Positions 9,531 to 19,023 of a stretch of 64,000 bases of DNA are shown piece after piece. The notes beneath the pieces are model-generated. The model was not told the origin of the DNA. It worked only from the letters and a program-made list of their open reading frames with translations, and ran no database searches. This DNA is from Kordia algicida OT-1 (GTDB lineage Bacteria; Bacteroidota; Bacteroidia; Flavobacteriales; Flavobacteriaceae), in assembly GCF_000154725.1 (NCBI RefSeq), contig NZ_DS544873.1, positions 1,705,661-1,769,660 of the forward strand. Direction: 5' to 3'. Both the position numbers and the translations under genes were made by a program. Positions within the stretch are counted from its first letter, which is position 1, and the number at the start of each line of letters is the position of its first letter.

Positions 9531-10091
9531 ATGAAAAAATTTAAAATTTCAATTTTAACAGCAATCGCAATTACAGGACTTGTATTCACAGGATGTTCAA
9601 ATGATGATGACGCACCTGCACCAGTAAATGAAGAAGAAGTAATCACAACGTTAACGGTTACTTTAACACCTACAACAGGTGGAGGAAGCGTAGTTACTTT
9701 ACAATCACGTGATTTAGATGGTGATGGTCCAGATGCTCCAGTAATTACTAATGGAACATTGGCTGCAAACACTACGTACACTGGAACTGTTGTTTTCTTA
9801 AACGAAACAGAAACACCTGCGGAAAATATTACTACTGAAGTTGAAGAAGAAGATGATGAACACCAACTTTTCTTTACTACAGGTGGAGGTTTAAATGTAA
9901 CTACAGACAACTTTAACTTAGACGGAAATGGTAACATTTTAGGAACAACTTTTAATGTTACTACTGGAGCTGCTAGTTCAGGTTCGTACACCGTAACATT
10001 ACGTCACGAGCCAACAAAACCAAATACAGGTTTGGCTGATGCTGGTGGAGAAACAGATATTGAAGCTACTTTCCAAGTAACAGTACAATAG
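9531..10091 (+). CDS. Acidic surface lipoprotein partnered with the TonB receptor
   Basis: A 186-residue lipoprotein with lipobox VFTGC at about residue 21, followed by SNDDDAPAP, the acidic tail style associated with surface export of Bacteroidota lipoproteins. The mature part is Thr/Asp/Glu-rich and probably all beta, with an acidic-histidine patch EVEEEDDEHQLFF. It starts 10 bases after the receptor stop and ends at a strong terminator, so it is likely co-transcribed. A role as substrate-capturing surface lipoprotein for the receptor is inference. Confidence 0.7.
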   Translation: MKKFKISILTAIAITGLVFTGCSNDDDAPAPVNEEEVITTLTVTLTPTTGGGSVVTLQSRDLDGDGPDAPVITNGTLAANTTYTGTVVFLNETETPAENITTEVEEEDDEHQLFFTTGGGLNVTTDNFNLDGNGNILGTTFNVTTGAASSGSYTVTLRHEPTKPNTGLADAGGETDIEATFQVTVQ

Positions 10092-10130
10092 TTTTTGCTA
10101 ATCATTAGTTTTAAAAAACTAAATTTTATA

Positions 10131-10167
10131 AAAAATCCCTTAACAAAACGCTGTTAAGGGATTTTTT
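10131..10167. terminator. Bidirectional Rho-independent terminator
   Basis: A 15-base perfect stem AAAAATCCCTTAACA/TGTTAAGGGATTTTT with a short loop. It ends both the metal-uptake unit (+) and the convergent small membrane-protein gene (-), whose stop lies at 10170. Confidence 0.9.
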
Positions 10168-10169
10168 AA

Positions 10170-10496
10170 TTATTGCATATCGGTAATATCAATAATTTTA
10201 TCTTCTTTATCGTTGTCCTTTTTCTTTGCAAAAACATACGTATATAACCACATCAGCGTAAATGATGGAACAATATCTGTAAATGGCAATGCTTCCTCTA
10301 CAAAGGTAATTACGGCTCCTATTTTCCCCGCTTTTCCTTTATACATTTTGGTCATTAACCAAGCGGAAATTGGCGCCCAAATTATATCTGATAATTCTGC
10401 AAATCCTGGAATTACGTATGATGCATAACCAATGAGGTCAAAAACAACACCTAATGCTAATTTTAAAAATTTATTATCTTTTTTCTTTCTTGTCAT
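10170..10496 (-). CDS. Small conserved membrane protein
   Basis: A 108-residue protein with a basic N-terminus (MTRKKKDNKF), hydrophobic segments at about 12-32 and 37-50, a short hydrophobic turn with GAVITFVEEALPFTDIVPSFTLMWLYTYVF (66-95 region), then a charged KKKDNDKEDK tail. The pattern with PGFAELSD and EEALPFTDIVPS is one I have seen in Bacteroidota hypothetical proteins, but I assign no function. Confidence 0.6.
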   Translation of the reverse strand: MTRKKKDNKFLKLALGVVFDLIGYASYVIPGFAELSDIIWAPISAWLMTKMYKGKAGKIGAVITFVEEALPFTDIVPSFTLMWLYTYVFAKKKDNDKEDKIIDITDMQ

Positions 10497-10590
10497 GTAT
10501 TGTATTAATTATTCTACAGTACATTAAGCAATAAAAATGCCAAGATTTTTTCATGACATTCATGCAGTATACATGATGCAGTCATAAAAG

Positions 10591-12681
10591 TCAATTCTTT
10601 GTGTTGATGATTTCCAATACTTCTTTTCCTGCTAATAGAACAGCACCTTTGGTAGATTCTGTCCAATCTAACTTAAAATCTCTAGACAACCAATTTTCTT
10701 GTAACTGTTGCCAAATTTTCAAAACGGTTTCGGAGTGTTTTGTATCAATCAAGTTATCATTAATTCCCGCAGCAAGAATATAAGTAATTAATGATGCTTC
10801 TCTTGGATGAACCTCTAAAAATGAATCATCTTTGATTTCATTTAACAATAAGTTAACCACTTTTGGGAAGTCTTTTCTAAGCGTATCAATCTCAGCAATA
10901 TGTGTTTTGTAATTTCGAATAGCGTACATCCAAGTGGCAATAGGTAAAATCATACCTCTATTCTCAAAATCTTTAGAATTAACTGTTTCAATTCGTTGAA
11001 GATATTTTCTATTCTTAGGTGTCGTATGTGACCAAATCATATAATAAATATCGATCACTTCTTCGTCAAGATCTTCCGTTTCATCCAATTGATATTGTTC
11101 CATGTTGCGCAATTCATTTTTGTAACGTGTTTCATTGGTAACATCACAAAAAGCATTCAGTCCCTGATATGCTAGACATGCATACCATTCGTTTTTTGAC
11201 ATAACATCATCAGGATTTTCTAAAAGTGATTCTGCTATTTCTCGTAAAAATTTTGTGCAATTTTTAATCGTCACAGTCGCATCAACTTGAGGTTTCAACA
11301 AATTCATCTTTACAGCAGTATGATAGCGATCTTTAAAATCGATAGCTTCCGTTTTTCCGTGTGTATCATGCGCATAATAAATATACTTTGTATTCTGTAA
11401 CCACAAAACTTGCAACGGATTTCCCTTTTCTGCACCACGAACTGAAACAGGTCGTACGTTATTTTTAGTTGAATTTTTAGTGATGGATTTCACCTTCCAC
11501 GATTCCCCAAAATCATTCGTCGTCCACTGCTCTATCTCGAAAATAGTATCGCGCTTTACAGACAAATAAACTGTATTTGGAGATTCATGATCGATCGTTA
11601 TTCCTCCAGCATAATGCGGTTCTGGTTCTTGGGTTTTGGCTCGTGTTTCAGGAAACCATCCGTTTACGGTAATCAAATCAAAACTCTGCCAAACATCATT
11701 TCTAAAAATCGCATACGAATACACATGTTGATCGTTCTTAGGAAATTTTACATACGTTACTATCGGATTTCCGTTTTCATCTTCAGCAATATCCCAATTC
11801 CACGACTTAATGGTTTCAGATTCAAAAATGACGTCCAATTCTTCTTGTAAAATTGGCAATTTCGAAACTTCTTTGATCTTTTGTCCGTTTGCTTTATAAA
11901 ATGCACCATTTTCATAATACATATAATACAATCCGTTCTTTTTTTCTTTGGTTGGATGACCGTCTGTAAATGTAAAATGTATTTTAGAATTTCCATCAGA
12001 ATATACTTTTGTATACGGCGCTTTAAGTTCGTTTTCTTCTTTCGGAATGAATAAAATTTCACCTTTTGACCATGTTTTTCCGTTATCTGTAGAAACGGAA
12101 TAGGAAGGTTTCAAATCGATTCCACGCCAAAAAATATACAGTTTTCCGTTTTCTTTTGACAAGCGAACAGGATTGGTATAGGTATGCCGATTTATCTCTG
12201 AATCACTATACTTCTCTGTATCATTCAAATACAATTCTTTCATGGGAGACCAATCGCTGATATCTTCAGGATTTGTGGAAGTTCGCATAAATAAAGGACG
12301 ATCGTCTTGCAAATGTGTATTGAAAAACACGAGCAATCTTCCATCTGCATCAAAAATGATAGAAGGATTATCGTGATCGTCAATTTCTAAATTGTCATAG
12401 ATTACTGTGGAGGCAACTTTTTGGGTTTTATGATCGTAAAAACCGACATGAACATCGCCGTAATTGTCGATCCAACCTGCGTAAGTACGTCTATGTTTTC
12501 CTTCAAAATATACAGCTCTCGGATCGGAAAACCAACTCCAAACACCGTTAAATGTTATGGATCGGTAATTTTCAGAAGAAACTCCATCTGAAGTCACAAA
12601 TGTGCTTTTTGCATCGTTTTGCGCAAAAGAAAACACTCCGAAACCTAAAAAAAGTATAAATATGCAATTGAGAAACTTCAT
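10591..12681 (-). CDS. Secreted BNR-4-type beta-propeller protein
   Basis: A 696-residue secreted protein. The start at 12681 gives a clean signal peptide (MKFLNCIFILFLGFGVFSFA); the open frame upstream (to 12753) adds 24 residues that mask it. The mature N-terminal two-thirds carries the GVWSWFSDPRAVYF motif, GDVHVGFYDH and SYSVSTDNGKTWSKG, typical of the BNR-4 propeller family, which includes polysaccharide lyases and sialidase-like enzymes. The last roughly 230 residues look alpha-helical. No partner genes of a polysaccharide-utilisation locus flank it, so the substrate cannot be named. A polysaccharide-active enzyme is plausible but unproven. Confidence 0.7.
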   Translation of the reverse strand: MKFLNCIFILFLGFGVFSFAQNDAKSTFVTSDGVSSENYRSITFNGVWSWFSDPRAVYFEGKHRRTYAGWIDNYGDVHVGFYDHKTQKVASTVIYDNLEIDDHDNPSIIFDADGRLLVFFNTHLQDDRPLFMRTSTNPEDISDWSPMKELYLNDTEKYSDSEINRHTYTNPVRLSKENGKLYIFWRGIDLKPSYSVSTDNGKTWSKGEILFIPKEENELKAPYTKVYSDGNSKIHFTFTDGHPTKEKKNGLYYMYYENGAFYKANGQKIKEVSKLPILQEELDVIFESETIKSWNWDIAEDENGNPIVTYVKFPKNDQHVYSYAIFRNDVWQSFDLITVNGWFPETRAKTQEPEPHYAGGITIDHESPNTVYLSVKRDTIFEIEQWTTNDFGESWKVKSITKNSTKNNVRPVSVRGAEKGNPLQVLWLQNTKYIYYAHDTHGKTEAIDFKDRYHTAVKMNLLKPQVDATVTIKNCTKFLREIAESLLENPDDVMSKNEWYACLAYQGLNAFCDVTNETRYKNELRNMEQYQLDETEDLDEEVIDIYYMIWSHTTPKNRKYLQRIETVNSKDFENRGMILPIATWMYAIRNYKTHIAEIDTLRKDFPKVVNLLLNEIKDDSFLEVHPREASLITYILAAGINDNLIDTKHSETVLKIWQQLQENWLSRDFKLDWTESTKGAVLLAGKEVLEIINTKN

Positions 12682-13322
12682 TGCTACAAACCTAATAAAT
12701 TTAACGGTATGATTTGCAGTTGTTATTTCAAGAGAAAAACTACTCGCAAACACGTTATGGTTATCAAGTCAGCGAGATAAATATCAAAAAGTAAAGTTTC
12801 CAAAGTCGTACTTTATAAATGAAGATTTGAAAGCAATAAGTTTATTTACAAAAAAACATTCTTCTTTATATATCACAACTTAAAATCGAAACAACCTTGA
12901 TTTTTTGAATGTTTTAATTGAGCGAAGCGAAAAAATAGGCATTAGCTTTTGGGAATTAGGTATTAGCCAAGTTCTAAGAGTAATTGGAAATTCAAACTAA
13001 AATACGAATATACTTTGAGCGACAGAGATACTTAAATTTTAATGTGGTAATTTGAAAATATATCAATTAGTTTCAAATTTGTCTTAGACAACGTATTTAA
13101 CATTCAAAACTTAACATTTAGCATTAAATTTTAAATTCTTGAATTGAGAAAAGCGAATAAAAATTTGGTTTTTTCACCAACAGATTGCCACGTCGCTATG
13201 CTTCTCGCAAAAACATATGCAAATAAGTTTATAATATAATAGCAAAGATCTAACATCTAAAAGCGATAGCGATCTAAAAGGCGAAGCCGATCTAGTATCT
13301 AAGAGCAAAGCAAATCCAAAAC
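12682..13322. other. 641-base gene-free spacer with degenerate repeats
   Basis: AT-rich, with no plausible reading frame and no clear terminator. It contains a 17-base word AATTGAGCGAAGCGAAA (12916-12932) that recurs exactly at 45674-45690, and a stretch (about 13250-13315) of repeated GATCTAAAAG/GCGAAGC words similar to 30190-30250. CAAACCTA at 12687-12694 is a minus-strand -7-like box almost touching the propeller ATG. Confidence 0.5.
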
Positions 13323-14639
13323 CTAATTCCCAAAAACCTCAGCATCCATCACTGAAAACGGCAATGCTCCATTTTCTAAAATTTTTGTGTGAAACGACAA
13401 CCAAGGAAATGGCTTGTCTTTGGGCAAAATAGCATCAATATCCGCTTTCCATTGTAAAATCTGATTTGCGCCATACTTATAAGTAATGACTTGCGCTGGC
13501 CAATTTTTCATACGATTGATTTCGCGCAAAGCAATTTCATCCTGACCTTTAATGTGTTCTTGCCAGAATTCTAACGCTTTTTCGTCGCTCCAATCGTAAT
13601 AATTTAAACCAACATCCATAGCAACTCGAACCGAACGAATAATATCCCATTCCCACTTTCCAAGCTCATCATATTTGGTCGTATTTGTCGCAAATTCGTA
13701 AATAAGTTCTTCTACATACGCTGCCCAACCTTCGCGATAACCGTTGTATGAGAACAATTTCTTGATTTCAGATTTTTCTAAAGTTTCTTCAAATTTTATT
13801 TGATAATGATGTCCCGGAACTGCTTCGTGAAAATAAATCCAAGCCACTTGTCGTTTATTAAAAGGTTTATCAAAAAAATTATAATAAAACGTATTGCGTA
13901 ATTCTGCATAATACGCAGGAACTTGCGCGTACGCTTCATTTTTTCCTTGTTTAATATGAACATCGGGAAGTTCAGCTACTTTTGGAAAAGCATCGATTAG
14001 ATTGGATAAAATTTCTTTTTTAAAGTTTTCAAAACTCTGCTGAATTGTAGTTACATTATTGTAGAAAAAACGATTGCTATTTATATAGTGTTGATATTGT
14101 AAACTATCTAGACCAGAAGCTTCTTCAATAGCGTTCATCGCCTTTTTCGCACGATTAATTTCCGATAATCCAAATTGAAATAACGCATCTGGAGTTACAG
14201 AGGCATCAACCCATTTTTTCAAGAAATACACATACCATTCTTTCCCCATAGGAACGTGTTGCAAACCTTCGGTAGGAATTCTTCTCGGTTTTACTGTCAA
14301 CCACTTTTTTTCAAGCGAAATACGTTCTAAGTGTAAGTTTATTTCATATAAAACCAACGCATAATCTAACTGTTGATTTTTTGTCAACGTCTCACGATCA
14401 AAGGTTTTCAACGCTTTTTTATATGTTAGAAACATTTTTTCTTGCTTCTTAATATTACGCTCACTTTGTATAAGTTCTAGATTATCTCGATAAGAAATTT
14501 GTAATTCATTAATGTGCAAACGCTTGAAATCTTTCACAAAAGCAGTTTCAAAAGCTGTCCAGTCAGCAAATGTTTCTTGTCCAAATACGGCAGTATTCCA
14601 AAAGAAAAGAAGTAATAGTATGTATTTGTATATTTTCAA
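13323..14639 (-). CDS. DUF885 family secreted peptidase-like protein
   Basis: A 438-residue DUF885 protein with a signal peptide (1-20). The metallopeptidase-like motif HEAVPGHH lies at 271-278 and a second conserved segment EGWAAYVEEL at about 303-312, matching gluzincin-type zinc sites in which H271, H275-278 and a downstream Glu bind metal. Many family members are longer (about 550-600 residues), so this is a short form. It lies 10 bases downstream of folE on the same strand and is probably co-transcribed. The substrate is unknown. Confidence 0.82.
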   Translation of the reverse strand: MKIYKYILLLLFFWNTAVFGQETFADWTAFETAFVKDFKRLHINELQISYRDNLELIQSERNIKKQEKMFLTYKKALKTFDRETLTKNQQLDYALVLYEINLHLERISLEKKWLTVKPRRIPTEGLQHVPMGKEWYVYFLKKWVDASVTPDALFQFGLSEINRAKKAMNAIEEASGLDSLQYQHYINSNRFFYNNVTTIQQSFENFKKEILSNLIDAFPKVAELPDVHIKQGKNEAYAQVPAYYAELRNTFYYNFFDKPFNKRQVAWIYFHEAVPGHHYQIKFEETLEKSEIKKLFSYNGYREGWAAYVEELIYEFATNTTKYDELGKWEWDIIRSVRVAMDVGLNYYDWSDEKALEFWQEHIKGQDEIALREINRMKNWPAQVITYKYGANQILQWKADIDAILPKDKPFPWLSFHTKILENGALPFSVMDAEVFGN

Positions 14640-14649
14640 GCAGTGTTTT

Positions 14650-15246
14650 TTAAGATAAACTTGAACTGATGAGTTTTAAAAATTCCGTTCTCGTTTCTAT
14701 CGTTTCAAACGCACCTCTAAATCCAGAAGTTGTGGTTACAGAATTTTGTTTTTGCACACCACGCATCATCATACACATGTGAGAAGCTTCAATCACAACG
14801 GCAACACCTTTGGGTTTTAGTGTATTGTTGATACATTCTAGGATATCGTGCGTCAATCGTTCTTGCACTTGCAATCTTCTCGAAAAAACATCTACAATTC
14901 GCGGTAATTTGCTCAATCCGACAATATGTCCGTTGGGAATATACGCAATATGTGCTTTCCCAAAAAACGGTAAAATATGATGCTCACACAATGAATACAA
15001 TTCAATATCTTTTACAATGACCATTTCGTTGTAATCTTCGGCAAACATGGCGCCTTTTAAAATTTCGGCAGGATCCATATCATAACCTTGCGTTAAAAAT
15101 TGCATTGCTTTTGCGGCGCGTTCTGGCGTTTTTAACAAACCTTCACGCGTAGTATCTTCGCCAAGTTCCTCAATGATAGCTTTGTAGCGATCTTTTACTT
15201 CATTCGTCACTTCAATATTATATTCTTCTAATTTTCTGTATGGCAT
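14650..15246 (-). CDS. folE: GTP cyclohydrolase I
   Basis: A 198-residue enzyme converting GTP to dihydroneopterin triphosphate, the first step of folate and pterin synthesis. Zinc ligands C87 and H90 are in [11 protein letters not shown] and the third, C158, in [11 protein letters not shown]. The [10 protein letters not shown] and TTSGFRGAF motifs are present. Full length for bacterial type I. It begins a two-gene unit with the DUF885 gene; a TATCTTTA -7-like box lies about 30 bases upstream. Confidence 0.97.
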   Translation of the reverse strand: MPYRKLEEYNIEVTNEVKDRYKAIIEELGEDTTREGLLKTPERAAKAMQFLTQGYDMDPAEILKGAMFAEDYNEMVIVKDIELYSLCEHHILPFFGKAHIAYIPNGHIVGLSKLPRIVDVFSRRLQVQERLTHDILECINNTLKPKGVAVVIEASHMCMMMRGVQKQNSVTTTSGFRGAFETIETRTEFLKLISSSLS

Positions 15247-15274
15247 GATTCTCTGATTACATTTTAAAAGGTGA

Positions 15275-15282
15275 TAAAGATA
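15275..15282 (-). promoter_or_regulatory. -7-like box TATCTTTA for folE
   Basis: Minus-strand TATCTTTA, one mismatch from TAnnTTTG, implying a leader of about 20 bases. The same variant precedes the DUF6146 lipoprotein and the LodA-like gene. Confidence 0.35.
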
Positions 15283-15383
15283 CTCAAAAAAACTTCATGG
15301 AAACGGTGTTAAAATCCCGTATTTGTTAAAAATTTTAAGTAAGATTTAACTTTTTTTTAGGATAAATAAGTCCGTCATGCACC

Positions 15384-15391
15384 TAGTTTTG
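15384..15391 (+). promoter_or_regulatory. -7 box TAGTTTTG for the DUF5916 gene
   Basis: A perfect TAnnTTTG match 72 bases before the ATG at 15464; no clear TTTG -33. Confidence 0.4.
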
Positions 15392-15463
15392 CGGAGTCTT
15401 ACTGTAACAAAATGAATTTTCCCTGATCTTTAAGACACCATCAACCAAAAAACTGTATCTTAA

Positions 15464-17944
15464 ATGAGCCGCTTTCTAGTATTCGTACTATTCTTTTCTT
15501 TTGCACTACATTCGTTTGCGCAGGATAGTATTCCCAAAAAAACATATCATATAAAACGTACAGAAACTCCACCAAAAATTGATGGTATTTTAGATGATGA
15601 CGTTTGGAAAGATGCCGAAATAGCCACCAATTTTATACAGTTTCGTCCTTCAATTGGAAATACATTACCCGATTATCAAAAAACAGAAGTAAAAATGGTG
15701 TATGATGATGAAGCCATTTACGTGTCTGCTTATCTTCGAGACAAACCTGAAAATATTATGCGACAGTTTACAAGTCGCGATAATTTTGGAATTAACGATT
15801 TTTTTATCATTGCCATCAATCCGAACAATGATGGACAGAACGACACATATTTTGTAGTATTCCCTAATGGAAATCAAGCAGATGCTATTGCGAATCCTTC
15901 TGTTGGAGAAGATTATAGTTGGAATGCCGTTTGGCAAAATGCTGCTAAAGTTGTGAATGATGGCTGGATTGTTGAAGTGAAAATTCCATACAGAACACTT
16001 CGTTTTACCAATCAAGAAGTGCCAACTTGGGGAATTCAATTTCACAGACAATTTCGAAAAACAAGAAAACAATATACTTGGAATGCATTCGATCCGACAA
16101 AAGGCTATATCGGTTTATACGCCGGAGAAATGAAAGGTTTAAAAAATATACACCCGCCAACACGATTGATTTTGTATCCGTTTGCTTCGACCGTAATTCG
16201 CAATCGCGATGGCGAAACAACGGATGAGTATAATTTTGGAATGGACGTAAAGTATGGAATTACAGAAAATTTCACGCTTGATGCGACTTTAGTGCCCGAT
16301 TTCAGTCAAGCTGGATTTGACAATCTACAGTTAAATTTAGGTCCTTTTGAACAAACATTTTCCGAGCAACGGCAGTTTTTTACTGAAGGTGTCGATTTGT
16401 TTAATAAAGGAAATTTATTCTTTTCGCGTCGTATTGGAAATAGTCCGTCAGGAAGCGTAAACGTTGCCGACAATGAAGAAGTTACTGATTTTCCTGATGA
16501 AGTAAAGTTAATCAACGCCGTAAAAGTTTCTGGAAGAACTAAAAACGGTTTGGGAATTGGTTTTTTTAATGCAATTACAGAAAAAACAAAAGCAACAATT
16601 CGTAACAATGATACTGGCGAATTTCGCAAAGAAGTCGTAGAACCATTGACCAATTATAATATTATGGTGGTCGATCAGCAATTCAATCAAAATTCATCCA
16701 TCAGTTTGATAAATACGAATGTTACAAGAGATGGAAGCGGTTTTAGAGACGCCAATGTGACTGCGTTAGTGGCAGATATCGTTAACAAAAAGAACACGAT
16801 GAATATTGATGCGCAGTTTAAAATGAGCAATCGAAATTTAACCACAGGAACGGAAACTGGTTTGAATTCTTTCTTTGCCATTCGTAAGATCAGTGGAAAA
16901 TTTAGGTATAGTTTTGACCACAGTTTTTCCAATACAAAATTTGATATTAACGATTTGGGATTGAACTTTAGAAATAATTTTAACAACTTCGGAGCAGATG
17001 CTTCTTATCAAATTTTTGAACCGACAAAGAAATTGAATCAATTTAGAGTAAATACTTTTGTCAATTACCGCCGTTTGTACGATCCGAGTGTTTTTACAGA
17101 AGTAAATTTTGGTGTAAATGTTTTTGGAGTCCTAAAAGAAAGTTTGATGGCATTTGGTGTCGATGCGTTCTTAGCTCCTGGAAAACAGTTTGATTATTTT
17201 GAACCACGCGATTTTGATAATAAACGCTTTTTTACCATTGAAAATCAATTTAATGTAGGCGGATTTATTTCTACAGATTATAACAAAACTTTTGCTTTAG
17301 ATTTGAATGCAAATTTTTCTACATTCTTTGAAGACAATCAAGGATATACAAGATATCGAATTCGCTTTGAGCCTAGAGTACGTGTAAACGAGAAGTGTAT
17401 TGTTGTATTTAATTCATCACTAAATGTAGAAAATAACCGTCGTGGTTATGCTAATAATTCCAATGGCTTGGCGAATGAAATTGTTTTTGGACAACGCGAT
17501 CAGATCGAATTTGTTAATCGTCTTTCTGCCAATTATAGTTTTAATGCGTTCAATACTTTAAACTTAACATTTAGACATTATTGGACAACAGTAGATTATG
17601 ATGATACACCATATTTTTTGCAGGAAAATGGTCGTTTGGAACAATCTTTAAATACCTTTGAAAATTTAGGATTGGGTGATTCTAATGTCAATTTTAGCAC
17701 ATGGAATTTAGATTTTAGTTACACATGGCAATTTGGACCTGGTAGCTTTTTGACAGCATTATATCGAAATCAAATTTTTAACCAAACAGCAGCTTCTACA
17801 GCAACTTATTTTAATAGTTTAAACCGACTTTTTGAAGAACCAATCAATCATACACTTTCTGTTCGAATGGTATATTTTATCGACTATAACAATGTGAAAA
17901 ATATTTTTAGAAGCAAAAAAAGAAACAGGAATATCAATTCATAA
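15464..17944 (+). CDS. CBM9-like/DUF5916 outer-membrane protein
   Basis: An 826-residue exported protein: signal peptide (1-19), a family-9 carbohydrate-binding-like domain (about 35-220, with PPKIDGILDDDVWKDAE and EAIYVSAYLRD), then a DUF5916 region that looks like an outer-membrane beta-barrel, with alternating aromatic/polar strands and F-S-E-Q-R-Q-F-F-T-E-G. Flavobacteriaceae usually carry several copies. It is probably surface-associated; ligand and function are not known. It is followed 50 bases later by an unrelated ABC ATPase gene. Confidence 0.82.
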   Translation: MSRFLVFVLFFSFALHSFAQDSIPKKTYHIKRTETPPKIDGILDDDVWKDAEIATNFIQFRPSIGNTLPDYQKTEVKMVYDDEAIYVSAYLRDKPENIMRQFTSRDNFGINDFFIIAINPNNDGQNDTYFVVFPNGNQADAIANPSVGEDYSWNAVWQNAAKVVNDGWIVEVKIPYRTLRFTNQEVPTWGIQFHRQFRKTRKQYTWNAFDPTKGYIGLYAGEMKGLKNIHPPTRLILYPFASTVIRNRDGETTDEYNFGMDVKYGITENFTLDATLVPDFSQAGFDNLQLNLGPFEQTFSEQRQFFTEGVDLFNKGNLFFSRRIGNSPSGSVNVADNEEVTDFPDEVKLINAVKVSGRTKNGLGIGFFNAITEKTKATIRNNDTGEFRKEVVEPLTNYNIMVVDQQFNQNSSISLINTNVTRDGSGFRDANVTALVADIVNKKNTMNIDAQFKMSNRNLTTGTETGLNSFFAIRKISGKFRYSFDHSFSNTKFDINDLGLNFRNNFNNFGADASYQIFEPTKKLNQFRVNTFVNYRRLYDPSVFTEVNFGVNVFGVLKESLMAFGVDAFLAPGKQFDYFEPRDFDNKRFFTIENQFNVGGFISTDYNKTFALDLNANFSTFFEDNQGYTRYRIRFEPRVRVNEKCIVVFNSSLNVENNRRGYANNSNGLANEIVFGQRDQIEFVNRLSANYSFNAFNTLNLTFRHYWTTVDYDDTPYFLQENGRLEQSLNTFENLGLGDSNVNFSTWNLDFSYTWQFGPGSFLTALYRNQIFNQTAASTATYFNSLNRLFEEPINHTLSVRMVYFIDYNNVKNIFRSKKRNRNINS

Positions 17945-17994
17945 TTGTGCATCACATCTTTATGTAGTACCTTGGTGTTTTTTATAGAAATTGA

Positions 17995-18660
17995 ATGATT
18001 ACAGCTAAAAATATACGCAAACATTACGGAGATTTAGAAGTCTTGAAAGGCATTAATTTGACCATCAATAAAGGAGAGATTGTTTCTATTATTGGAGCTT
18101 CTGGTGCAGGAAAAACAACCTTGCTACAAATATTGGGTACGTTAGACAAAATGACTCCTTATGAAAGTAGTTCGTTAAGTATTAATGATACCAAAGTAGA
18201 ACGACTTTCTGAAAAACAACTCGCAAAGTTTCGTAACGATCACATCGGATTTATTTTCCAGTTTCATCAATTACTTCCTGAATTTACAGCCATGGAAAAT
18301 GTTTGCATTCCTGCGTTTATTCAACATAAAAACAAAGCTGAAGCCGAAAAAAGAGCAAAAGAATTACTCGATTTCTTAGGCTTATCACATCGCTACCATC
18401 ATAAACCAAATGAACTTTCTGGTGGAGAACAACAACGTGTCGCCGTTGCAAGAGCATTGATGAACAAACCTGCGATTATTTTTGCCGATGAACCGAGTGG
18501 AAATTTAGATTCTGAATCCGCAGAAAATCTACACAACCTATTTTTTAAACTTCGCGACGAATTCGGACAAACCTTTGTCATCGTAACACACAACAAAGAA
18601 CTCGCAGACATGGCAGATAGAACTATTGAAATGCGCGACGGACATATTGTAGCTGATTAA
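17995..18660 (+). CDS. lolD: LolD-like ABC transporter ATP-binding protein
   Basis: A 221-residue ABC ATPase of the MacB/LolD class. Walker [10 protein letters not shown] (about 34-42), Q-loop [10 protein letters not shown], signature [15 protein letters not shown], Walker [13 protein letters not shown] and H-loop VTHNKE are all present. LolD energises release of lipoproteins from the inner membrane with LolC/E; the permease genes are not adjacent, which is usual in Bacteroidota. LolD against other MacB-type ATPases cannot be separated with certainty from sequence alone. Confidence 0.85.
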   Translation: MITAKNIRKHYGDLEVLKGINLTINKGEIVSIIGASGAGKTTLLQILGTLDKMTPYESSSLSINDTKVERLSEKQLAKFRNDHIGFIFQFHQLLPEFTAMENVCIPAFIQHKNKAEAEKRAKELLDFLGLSHRYHHKPNELSGGEQQRVAVARALMNKPAIIFADEPSGNLDSESAENLHNLFFKLRDEFGQTFVIVTHNKELADMADRTIEMRDGHIVAD

Positions 18661-18984
18661 TATTCAACTTATGAATACTGAATATTGAATTGCTTTCTCA
18701 AATACCGTTCTTTACTGTTATTTCTTGTCTGGAATTGAAGTAGAAAACTGCTAAACAACTATGTTCATATTGGTTCTGTTTTTGTTGTACTAACTTCATA
18801 AAAATATTATCAATAGTACTGCGCATACTTTGATTGACATTTTTTTGACTATAAAGTAAAATATTCTATGACTTTTCAAATACTCATATTTCGATTTTAT
18901 ATAAACTTAAACTCGAAACGTTAACTTAATATACAGGTAAACATAAAAAAATATTCTGCTAAATATTGCCTAACACGACATCGA

Positions 18985-18992
18985 TAGTTTTG
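18985..18992 (+). promoter_or_regulatory. -7 box TAGTTTTG for the PhoX-like/peroxidase pair
   Basis: A perfect TAnnTTTG match with TTG 16 bases upstream (18966-18968) and 31 bases before the ATG at 19024. The rest of the 363-base gap 18661-19023 is AT-rich and I see nothing else in it. Confidence 0.5.
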
Positions 18993-19023
18993 TGCAACTA
19001 AAAAATCGCAAACTAACAAATCG

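Noticed and set aside
9503-9991. Minus-strand open frame of 162 codons over the acidic lipoprotein gene
   Set aside because: Valine/proline-rich antisense of a Thr/Asp-rich gene; the plus-strand frame has a signal peptide, lipobox and coupling to the receptor.
10540-10576. Partly symmetrical CATGAC...GTATAC...GTCATA sequence as an operator
   Set aside because: Only the outer five bases and the central GTATAC are symmetrical; arms between them do not match.
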